Under the pieces are notes generated by a model, which ran no database searches, was not told where the DNA came from, and was given only the letters and a program-made list of their open reading frames with translations. Positions 33,639 to 43,670 of a DNA stretch of 64,000 nucleotides are shown here, piece after piece. Made by a program: the position numbers and the translations under genes. Numbering within the stretch: position 1 is the first letter of the stretch; each line of letters opens with the position of its first letter. This stretch comes from Posidonia oceanica (taxonomy: Eukaryota > Streptophyta > Magnoliopsida > Alismatales > Posidoniaceae): assembly GCA_037176725.1 (NCBI GenBank), contig JAZBRS010000076.1:117509001-117573000 (forward strand), given 5' to 3'.

Positions 33639-35684
33639 TGTAACATTTGGGTCTTTTAGGAAATTATTTCCCATATTATTGTATAAATTTGGGTTGATTA
33701 CTTGTAATTATAATTTTTTATATTTAAGCAATCATATTAGTCATGTGTTTGTGTTCTCCTGTGGTGTTTGTGGTCTCTTCTTGGCTTCCTCTGTGTGTGT
33801 GGTATTTTGGCATTTGTGTTGGACCTGATTGAAATAAAAGAAAAGAATGGGGAAAAATGCCAAAATGCACAGTGGTTGCGTGCCACCCTTTCCTTTCAAC
33901 CATACCCTGCATCGTCGACTTGTCTGTGTTTTTCGGTGGCTGTCGGCAGCGAGGGCTGATAAGAGAAGGGTGACTGGCCATGGGGAAAGAGAAAAGGCAC
34001 GAGAGGGAGAGGAAACAGAGGAGATCTAGAGGAGGAGAACTGGAGGAAGAGAGGAGTGTGCGCGTGCAGGCAGTGGCCGGAGAAGGAAAGAGGAGGGAAA
34101 GCTTACCGGTGCTGTGTACGCGCCCTCCTTCCCTTTTCTTCTTGAATTCATGCAAAAGTCCTTAGAAATATGTTGATTAGTTAGATTTGGATGCATGAAT
34201 GGACTTGTATAATTTTATGGAAATTTTGATTGGATTTTGAATGGGTTTAGTTGAGAAACCTCGGTTTTTTTGGCCGTTTGAGCTTCGAACCTTTGAGATT
34301 TTGTATCTTGAGCCATGGTTGATGAAATCTTGTGATTTTTGTCTTGAATGGTAGAGCACTTCGTGTTCTTTGTTTTGGTATATTTTGTGGATTTTATCGT
34401 GACTTGTGTTGGGACCAGTTAAGGTTCTCATTTTGAGCGATTTTGAAATCGTCCTATTTTGGGTTTTCTGAAGGAGTCTGGTTCGGCATGCCGATTTATT
34501 TCGGTATGCCGTTTTTACCTAGGTTTTGGGATATCAGACCTTTTCAGCATGCCGATTGTCTGTCAGATTTTGAGCTCATGGCCTAAATTCGGTCAACTGG
34601 GATTTTTCAATGTGCCGAAATCTCCTAATTCGGTCGACCAGTGGAAATCGGTGTGCCAATTTAGGGCTTGAGGATGGACTGAGGTCCTGATTCAGTCGAC
34701 CGAATAAATTCGGTCTGCTGAATTAGACCCCTAAGCTAGAATGAGTTGTTTTTCTTCCCAGAGAGTTTTGATTCTTATATTGCCAAGTAATGCAAGGGTT
34801 TTGTGATGTTTTTGGCAATATTGAAATGATTTGAAAATGGTTTTCTGGGAAGGTGAGAAATGTTTTGGAAATGGTTTTCCGTGGTTTTTGCTGTGTGCTG
34901 GAACGGGTTAAGGGTGAAAGAGTCTCTAGGATAACCCTTAGCTGGGAAGGGAATTCTCAGGTAGTTCCAGCTAGACACTGGTCGGGTTAGGGGTGAAAGA
35001 CTCCCTAGGATGGCCCGTGTGGGTCAGGGGTAAGGTGGCCCATGGTCCAGGTGACCCCAGTAGTAGGACACCTTTGGTGTACCCTGTGTATTGTTGTCCT
35101 GTTTAGACTTGAGGATTTGTGACTCACGGATCTGAGGCAGCGAACTCCTGCAGAGGGTGGTTCTGTCACGGCAGTGCAATGCATGGTAAAGGACTGAGGC
35201 CCCTAGTAGCTAGGTCGGGCGCTTGTGGCTAGGGTGACTCAATAGGTTTTGACGTGGTGTGCGTGTATTGTGGGTCTGAGATGGTTTTACCATGGTTTTT
35301 GCCTTGTGGCGATTTTGACCTAGGTTTGGTTGGTTGTTGATTTTCAAAGAGTTTCCTAAGGCATATGCGTTTAGAAAAAGAAAGATTTCTTATTTTAATT
35401 GCTTCTTATGCCTAGTATAGGTTGTACTGTTTTCCAGCATGCTTTTGGTAGCCGTGTACTGGGTGGCAAGAGTACCACTCACGCTGGTTTTTGTTTGTTT
35501 TGTTGCAGGTACATTTATGTTTGCAGTCCAGTCTGGTGCATAAGTTTTAGTAGGAGCCACGTAGCCACACACCATAGATCTAAGTAGTTATTTTGTTAAA
35601 ATTCTAATTTTTCCTTGAACTATTAATTAGTTAGTTGTTCTAAGTCAGGTAGTTGGTGCTAGTTGGTAGAGCTAGGGCGTTATA
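33639..35684 (+). mobile_element. 3' LTR of the chromovirus (about 2,046 bp)
   Basis: Begins TGTAACATTTGG after the polypurine tract. The proposed end is GGGCGTTATA, one change from the expected GTTACA. Near 34470-34740 it holds several short, partly self-complementary motifs of the forms TTCGGCATGCCGA and ATTCGGTCGACCGA. It carries no gene. The right boundary is inferred from the terminal motif only. Confidence 0.7.
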
Positions 35685-35685
35685 T

Positions 35686-36736
35686 GGTGTCTACAGGATA
35701 TTTTTCTTGTAGGCATCCTTTTTTTTTATTTTTTTTATTTTTAAAAATAAATCTAATTATATAGTTAGCTAATCTATAAGATAATCTATTTTGTGTTAAA
35801 GTTTCATCCTAATCTGAGTTATGTTCACTATTAATTTTTAATTTAAAGTTTAACGACTAAAATTTAGCAAAATGTGTTGAATTTTAAGACTTTTAGATCA
35901 TCGGTTAATAGTTGTTTGATTTAAATGAAAATTTCACTGTGTATTTATAGATATCTAATAAATACATCTATTCGGTTATTTTTTCCCTTATGTATTTATT
36001 AAAAAAAAAAGGTGCTTACAACCATGTTAGATGTAGGCATCTACACCGACTTTGCCCTCTTATAGATATCTACTAAATACATCTATACGGTTATTTTTTT
36101 CTCTTATGTATTTATTTTAAAAAAAAAGGTGCCTACAATCATGTTAGATGTAGGCACCTACACCAACTTTGCCCTCTTTTTAATTTAAAGTTTAACGGCT
36201 AAAATTTAGCAAAATGTGTTGAATTTTATAACTTTTAGATCAAGGGCTAATAGTTGATTGATTTAAATGAAAATTTCACTGTATATTTATAGATATCTAA
36301 TAAATACATCTATATGGTTATTTTTTTCCTTATGTACTTATTTAAAAAAAAAAGGTATCTACAACCATGTTAGATGTAGGCACCTACACCAACTTTGTCC
36401 TCTTATAGATATCTAATAAATACATCTATACGGTTATTTTTTCCTCTTATGTATTTATTTAAAAAAAAAGGTGTCTATAACCATGTTAGATGTAGACATC
36501 TACACCAACTTTGTCCTCTTTTTTATGTAAAGTTTAACGGCTAAAATTTAGCAAAACGTGTTGAATTTTAAGACTTTTAGATTATGGGTTAATAGTTGTT
36601 TGATTTAAATAAAAATTTTACTGTGTATTTATAGATATCTAATAAATATATCTATACGGTTTTTTATTCCTTATGTATTTATTATAAAAAAAAAAGATGT
36701 CTACAACTATGTTAGATGCTACATGAACTTTGCCGT
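35686..36736. repeat. 342-bp tandem repeat with internal 115-bp repeats and hairpins
   Basis: The marker AAAGTTTAACG(G/A)CTAAAATT recurs near 35845, 36187 and 36529, exactly 342 bp apart. Within each monomer TATAGATATCTA recurs after 115-116 bp (35946/36061, 36288/36404, then 36630). Each subunit ends in a poly-A run followed by a potential hairpin with GGTGCCTAC and GTAGGCACC arms and a 13-base loop, for example 36128-36158. It is AT-rich and has no coding capacity. It could be a small satellite or the internal repeat of a DNA transposon. Confidence 0.88.
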
Positions 36737-37835
36737 CATCCATTTGTAAGTTACCCTAGATGTCGGTTGGTTACCGATGGTTTCACTCTTTTTCAGTTGC
36801 ACAAGAAAGGACATTTACTGAAAAGGTCTTTCTCATTGTAAAAGAAGATGATATACCGTCATAACTAGGATACCTAGAATGGACTTTTGAAAAGATCTAC
36901 ATTTGCTGACTCCTGACTTTATAAAAACAAAGAGATCGAAATTTTCCATAGCTGCTCCACATTCATGTGTTTCTTGGGTACCACTACTAACAATAGGCTG
37001 GGGAGGCTGCTTGTGACCTGTAGCCATTTGGCCGCTGAACACCTATTTTTATTTTATAATTTTTTTTTTAATTTCTAACCTTATATTTTTATAAACAAAC
37101 CATGAAAGACTTAAGCAGATGCATTTAAATCAAGATTAATTTGTCTTTTTCGTCTTAAGGACTTAAATTTTGACGAATTTTCAATAAATTTCCACTGTTA
37201 AAACTAAACACGTTGGAAGTTTTTCAAAAATTATGAAACTAATATATGTTGTAGAATATAAGGCATCTAGATTAGATACCGGTAAATTTAGATTTTAAGT
37301 TTGTAAAAAACAAAATACAAAATAGGCGACCACTTGTCCAACATGGCTGCTGGTCACAAGTAGCTTCCTTGTTTTGCATTTAACAACCTTCTACATATTA
37401 CAGATCTGTGTGGGGTAATTAAAATAAAGGTTTCTTCTGATAAACTCCGAGCGTTGCCATTAGAGTCGACACCCTCAAGTCCAATTAATCAATTTTGTGT
37501 TTGTTGCTAATGATTGACTACTGTTCGTAGGCTGCCCAAAATTTAACTTTTGCTGGCATACTGCTAACTCTTAAGGTATATGTGAAGAAGTGCAAGTGTA
37601 CCATACTACCCAGTCACTTGGTAAGATCCTACTTCCACAGTCACCATTACACTTTTCAATCACTGGCCCAGTCCATTCAAAGGAGTGACTGATTACGATG
37701 GTGATGAACTAAAATATAAATTTACTTAAACATCACTACTTTCATGATTATTTCAAAAGATGATTGAAATAACTGTCATGGTGAATGATGACTATTAAAG
37801 ATTAGGTTTTCTCTACAACGCCAAGGAATGACCAA
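36737..37835. other. Unassigned AT-rich stretch
   Basis: No transposon boundary or convincing gene is seen. A 69-codon reading frame on the minus strand (36833-37042) has a protein-like composition but no family I recognise and no supporting context. The segment adjacent to the hAT fragment may be its more decayed upstream part. Confidence 0.4.
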
Positions 37836-38079
37836 CATTTATCAAGTCTGAGAGGTCAATCCTATGATGGAGTTAGCAATATAGTAGGATAATTTATGGA
37901 CTTGAAGCACTAATAATGAATGTGAACAAGTCTTCATTTTATATTTATTGTTTTGCACATCTATTGGAGTTGTCATTAGTTGCTCGTTGGATTTTCACCT
38001 AAATGTCATGACATGCTTCAGACCATCGAGCTTGAGGAAGCATTAGAAACTGGTGAAATATCAACAGGTTAGGACTTAT
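37836..38079 (+). pseudogene. hAT-like transposase fragment (TTF/ZMYM-type), decayed
   Basis: Three short frames in order match the hAT-related family that includes DUF4371 and TTF-type zinc-finger proteins: SLRGQSYDGVSN (family RGQGYDGASNM), then FYIYCFAHLLELSLVAR (family YVHCFAHQLQLALVA), then LEEALETGEISTG (family GEISTGRGLNQE). At least two frameshifts and several stops intervene. Similarity stops where LTR D begins at 38080, so the remainder was separated by that insertion. The match rests on remembered family motifs. Confidence 0.72.
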
Positions 38080-40514
38080 TGTAGACACTTCGTTTTTGCA
38101 GTCATTCGTCGACGGATTTTCTCTGGAAGACTGTGCTCAGTCGAGGCAGACCTAACCCATCGCAAACCTACCCAACATCCTAAATCCATCCTAACACTAT
38201 AAAACACAAGCCCAAAGCCCATTGGTGATCCAAACACCTAAGAATCAAGCTTATAATCCATGCAACAGGATTTGCAATAGTCTAACTGTGGAAACAAGCC
38301 GCTGGTAACTCCCACTTCTACCTACCGCGAAAAGACGCTGCAGATGCCTTGTGTCAGTAGCTACAGCTGAGGGATTAAGTGGTCCATTTACTTTTGGACC
38401 ATGGATTCCTTGCTTCCCATTGGCCTGCATGGATCTGAGCATGAGCCTCCATGTTTCTGGACCATCGTACCCTCCATGCCAAAACAAATTCCCATTAAAC
38501 CCTATCACTAAAATCCTAGCTGCCCCTTTTCAAAACCGTTAGCCATCAACGGCTTGCATGCCTTTCCCATCCTATAAAGCACCCCTCTTTCTCCGATGAG
38601 AGTTCCTCTTTGCATTAGCTCTTGGACCCTCTCGGCTAGCACTCGCACTAACCAGCTCCCCTTGCCCTTGCTTCCCTGAGCCAAGCAACCAGTCTCCGGC
38701 CACCCCCATTTGCAATCCTCGCCGTCGCAGACCAACCCACTGAGAGCACCACCGAGAGCAGCCCGCTTCCCTCATGACCAGAGCCTCCCATTGAGTCCGT
38801 GAAAGTGAGAGCATCCCGTCCAGAGCGTAGCCTGGACCGTCGTCTCCTCCTACATCATCGACCGAGTGCTGACTTCTGGGAGAACACAGCCGCCATTGGA
38901 AGACACCTCCGGTTGCACCCGCAGGTAAGCCGTTCCCTCCCTAGCCTAGAGTTCATCCCTTCTATGCTGTGGATGTTCCTACTTGCATGAATTGCCTATT
39001 TATTAGCGTGTTTTCTCTCTAGTTGCCGTCTTTTTTCTATCTGGCGATAGGTTCGCCTCCCATACGAGGCCAATGGCCATTGAGTGCGTGGCTTGGCCCA
39101 TCCCATTACACATTGTTTTCCCCTGCTTTGCATCATCATTTCCTTCCTCTCCTCCACCCTCCAGTGCACTCTAGAAGGGCTCTCGGGTTTGCGGCCACTG
39201 CCATGGCCTGCGGAGCTCGAGAAGCTTCGACACAACCAAGCTCTCGGGTTTGCGATCACCATTTCTTTCCATTTGCATAGAATCATCATCTCTTCCTCAC
39301 TCCTTCCCCATGCTCCATGACGCTCTAGAGGCATCCCTCTAAGCTCGCGGCCTCTCCCATGGCCGGTCGAGTTTGAGATTGTCGGCGTCGACCAAGGAGG
39401 ATGGGGAGGAGTGAAGTTTACATTTCATCATTCCACATTGCTTTCCTGCGTCTCCCTCGCACCTTCCCAATCTTTAGTGACGCTCCAGAGGAGCTTCTTC
39501 GTGCTCACGGCCTCTCCCATGGCCGATCGAGCCCGAGAAGCACCAACATCGACTGGCGAGGGTGGGGGGAGTCGCATCTCAATCCACTTAGCTTCTACAA
39601 TGCATCATTCTCGTCCCCTCTCTTCCCTTCAGACCACCATGAGCCGTGAAGAGGTTTCAGAGGTCACCAAGCCTCACCATGGCCGTCGGACCTCTGAAAC
39701 ACCAGCGATGAGCCAACAGAGGTGGGGAGGATGATTCAGGCTTCCTTCATGATGGATTCTTGCATGTTTTTACTCCTGGATGTTCATTCTTGCACAATTG
39801 ATGGTTTCCTGATGGTTTCAAATTGATTTAGCCATGTAAATTGTGTGATGAAAGTTCACTGTCTGGGAGCATTCTGGTACACTTATTGGTTTCTCGGACA
39901 CGTCTCGCTTATTACCCTTGTGTTTTTCCAGAATCCATAACATTGAACAGAGCATTGATTTGATGTTTGCATTGCTTATCTCTTGGTTTCTTTGCCTCTA
40001 ATCTGATTCCCTTGCACATTTTACAAGTCTTTCAAAGCATCATGGCATCAAGCATTCAATTTTAGCACATATCCAATAGCATACATACTTGCAAGGCATG
40101 TATCCTATTGCCTCATGACATATATTATTTGGCATCTAATTGCCTATAAAGCCACACATTTGAGCGGAATGGCCTAGAAAGACCAACTCATTCAGGCGCA
40201 TGGAGGTGCCTAACCCCTTCCCCATGCATAACAGGATTCCTTGCCCTTTTTCTGGACCGCAATGACCTTGTGCCGCATCCATTCGGGATGGTTTAGCATG
40301 TTTTCAAATTGCATTGTTTATTTGCATGCTTCCCGCATCTGGTTTTCCTCGTCTTCTGGTTTTCAAATAGACTAGGTTGCGGCTCCATTTCTTTTTCTTA
40401 CCCTCTTTTCCCTAAGGCTTTCACGTTTTCCAGTGTTTTCGAGTCGAGTCCTCCTCAAATGCACTACTTCACCGTGGCCAACCATTTGGCTCCTGCCGTG
40501 TGGCAACATGGTCA
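38080..40514 (+). mobile_element. 5' LTR of element D (about 2.4 kb)
   Basis: Starts TGTAGACACTTCG at the break in the hAT fragment and ends close to the primer-binding site at 40523. The exact end is uncertain (GTCA at 40514, or a few bases later). It contains a diverged form of the conserved LTR block at about 40158-40240 and the GTTTTCGAGTCGAGTCC segment shared with the U5 of the large LTRs. It is much shorter than the LTRs of A, B, C and F, so D is a different subfamily. Confidence 0.75.
38573..38579 (+). promoter_or_regulatory. Candidate TATA box in LTR D
   Basis: TATAAAG in a C-rich context (CCTATAAAGCACCCC), with pyrimidine-rich sequence about 25-35 bases downstream where transcription would start. 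It is on the sense strand of element D. Not proven. Confidence 0.45.
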
Positions 40515-40522
40515 TAGGGAAC

Positions 40523-40540
40523 TGGCGACTCCACTAGGGA
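40523..40540 (+). promoter_or_regulatory. Primer-binding site of element D
   Basis: TGGCGACTCCACTAGGGA, differing at only one or two positions from the sites of A, B and F. Confidence 0.78.
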
Positions 40541-40728
40541 AATCCGACTCTAGCTTTTGTTTTTCGCCTTTTTGCCTCTTTGTGGCTTGCCCCTTGCTTT
40601 ATCTTATAGCATTTGTTCATTATATCTAGCTTGGTTGTTGCATAATCCATGCCTTTTGCTTGGTGTTTGTTTTTTTTTACACATGCATGCTATGCCACCA
40701 CACATGCACATGTCATGCTATATACATG
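40541..40728 (+). other. Element D leader, first part
   Basis: Untranslated leader that resumes at 46834 after the solo LTR. The junction sequence TATACATG...CCTTTTGATG matches the uninterrupted leader of element F at about 61270 (TATATATGCCTTTTGACATG). Confidence 0.75.
40724..40728. repeat. Target-site duplication of solo LTR C, left copy
   Basis: ACATG, repeated at 46834-46838 directly after the LTR. Confidence 0.9.
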
Positions 40729-41440
40729 TGTAGTAATCCCGGTGTTCAGATCGTCCATGCACACTACCAAAGCTCGCGTGCACCGATAAGAATCAGGTTC
40801 ACTATTAGCGACTATGTCCGAGGAGGAAGGCTCAACTCGAAAACACTTAAAATAGGGAAGAAAAAGGAAATAAAAGAAGAAGATAAGACAATTCAGAGTC
40901 GCCACCGTGTCTATTATATCGAAAGACAAGGAAAACTAGGGAAATATGTGAATTAATACGCAAAACCAAGCAAAGGATGCAATGCAAAGCAATGCAAAAG
41001 AAAAGAGATGCAAATGAATGCGAATGATATGACTCATGCTTAGGATAAGGGCAATATGGTCATTACAGGCCAAAAGACTGGGCAAGGACTCCTGTTACGT
41101 ACGGGAAAGGTGTTAGGCACCCCCGACACGCTCGAGAATTGGTCTTTCTAGGCATACGCTCGCATACGTAGGAAAATGCAGATTTGAATGCCTAAGTGCC
41201 AATGAATGCCTAATTAAATGCTCAAAGGTGTGCTCTAAGTGATGGAATGCAATGCAAGGAAATAAACGTGCAGTCTAAGCGCTCAGCAACGCTGTCTGTG
41301 TTCCGAATCGGGTGAACCCTGGTCCGTGAGAACTCTAGGTAGTAAGCATCACTGCCTTATATGCAAATGCAGGTGATAAAACGAAACATCGGTAAAACCA
41401 AGCAATGTAGGCGACATGTAAGAGAAAACAGCGTAAAACA

Positions 41441-41800
41441 CGCGAAACGGTGCGAGAAACGGAAGCGGCAGGCGAAACGGTGCAAGAAACAAGATTAGCA
41501 TGCAAAACGGTGCAAAAAACAAAGTAGGCATGCGAAACGGTGCCAAAAGCGAAGCAGGCACGCAAAATAGTGCGAAAAACAAAGCAGACATGCAAAACGG
41601 TGCGAGAAACAGAGCGGCACGCGAAACGGTGCAAGAAAACAAAGCGGGTATGCAAAACAGTGCCAAAACAAGATCAGCATGTAAAACGGTGCGAGAAAAC
41701 AAAGCGGGCACACCAAACAGTGCCAAAAGCGAAGTGGGCACGCAAAACGGTGCCAAAAGCAAAGCAGACACGCAAAACAGTGCCAAAGCAGGCGAAATAA
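41441..41800. repeat. 30-bp minisatellite in LTR C (about 12 units)
   Basis: Mixed units with both GCAAGAAAACAAA and GCCAAAAGCGAAG variants, so this array is less homogeneous than those in A and B. It generates false reading frames on both strands. Confidence 0.88.
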
Positions 41801-42469
41801 AACATCGATAAAGCCATGTAGATGCAGATGCAAAGAGGAAGAGCAAGAGAAGCAAGGAGAAGCAAATAGTGTGAGTGTGAGAACCAACACTGTTTAAAGA
41901 CCACGCAATGTAGGTGTAAAGACCTACAAAGGGGGAAGGAAGCAAGTGGAGGGATTACCACTGTTCTGTGACTATTTCCCACTAATCCGTCCCACGAAGT
42001 GTCTCGCACGCTGCCAAAAGATAGCGGTGCAATCGAATCGTGGAAAAGGGGGAAGAAAGTCGCAATTAGTAGTGAATCTAGGGGAAACTCAACCCAAAGA
42101 TACCAAGAGTATGCGAAAAGGGGAGATAGAGTTGATAGATAAGAAGAGGGGGTCCTAATCTACATGCTCGAGAAAACGGAATGCAAAAACAATGCATGCA
42201 ATGCAAATGATGTGCAAAAATGCTGTGCAGCAGTTCAGAAGGACTTACCTTGGAGATCTGAAGCCTGATCTAAGAAGTGCTTGGTCTGCATTGAAGTGCA
42301 CTCCACCGAGGTTGTCCAGGTAACTTGGTTGCAAAGATCCGGCAGTCCGATCAAAAGATAAGCAGGCTTCAAGGCAGGAGGGAAGAACAGGGGAGAAGAA
42401 TGGATCTAAGTGTAAAAGGGGTCCTAGGGGTGTGCAGAATAGGTCCTCCCACATACATGGGAGCTAGGA

Positions 42470-43670
42470 ATGCTTAAGTGTGTGCAAAAATGCCAAATGC
42501 AATGATGCATGGGTGCAATGCATGCAAAAATGCAAAACAGGACCCAAGAATGACTTTTTAGAAAAGTTAAGGACCTATATGTAAGTTTTTGAAAAAGTTG
42601 AGGACCTAAATGCAAAGATTTTGAAAAGTTAGGGGTAATAAATGCAAGGTTTTTAAAAACTTGAGGGTCTGAATGCAATTAAAACAAAATGCAGGGTCTG
42701 AAATGCAATTTAATAAGGAAAACATGCATTTGAATAAGTTTTGTAAACTTGCAATGGACTTACATGCAATTTTGAAACATGCAGCAGCTAAAATGCAATT
42801 TTATAAGGTAAAATGCAGAAAAAATGGGTTCTGTAAACATGCAGAGGACCTATGTGCAATTTTGAAACATGTAGGGGCTAAAATGCAATTTTATAAGCAA
42901 AAGTATGCATTTAAATGGGTTTTGTAAACATGTAGAGGACCTATGTGTGATTTTGAAACATGCAGGGGCTAAAATGCAATTTTATAAGAAAACATGCAAG
43001 AAAAATGATGCTGTGCATGCAGATGAAGGACTGGAATGCAAAAATCAGAAAATATGGGATAAAAATGCAATGCAGCAAGGAAAAGATGGAAATTAAATGA
43101 TTTAACAACAGATCAGAGGACTAAATAGCAAATAAAGTAAAGATCAGGATTAAAAAGCAATTTCATAAGATAAAAACAAATGATTAAATGAGATTTATCA
43201 ACCAGAGGACTAACATGCAAAAATAAAAAGATGCTAGACTGGAAAATAAAGATCAGAAACTATATTTGAACTACAACAGGACCATTATGTAAATAAAATA
43301 AACAGTAGGACTGGAAATTATAAAGACAGAAACTTAAATGAACTGGAACTGGACTAAAAAGCAAATAAAATAAATAACTGGGCTGGAATCAAAGAAAAGT
43401 AAATAAACTGTAACAGCAGAGGACCAAAAAGTAAATAAAAAAACATGTTGGGCTAGAAATAAATCAAACTTAAAGCTTTTACTTGACAGAAGGATTAACA
43501 TGCAATTAAACAGATCTTTAGGTTTTTTATGTAATTTCATATGATTTTAATTCAAACTTAAATGATTCTTAAACGATGGTAGGACTGGAAAGCAATAAAA
43601 TAAATTAGCAAGGCAAATATGCAATATGTGGTAAAATATGCATGCTTAGCAAAAATAAAAGCATAGTAAC
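42470..43670. repeat. Degenerate TGCA-rich repeat in LTR C
   Basis: Repeated GGGGCTAAAATGCAATTTTA and CATGTAGAGGACCTATGTG segments with variable spacing. The best-preserved units lie at about 42720-43000. Confidence 0.72.

Noticed and set aside
33724..34165. Small frames in the chromovirus LTR
   Set aside because: Low-complexity Ser/Lys/Glu-rich translations of purine-rich sequence, with no conserved motif.
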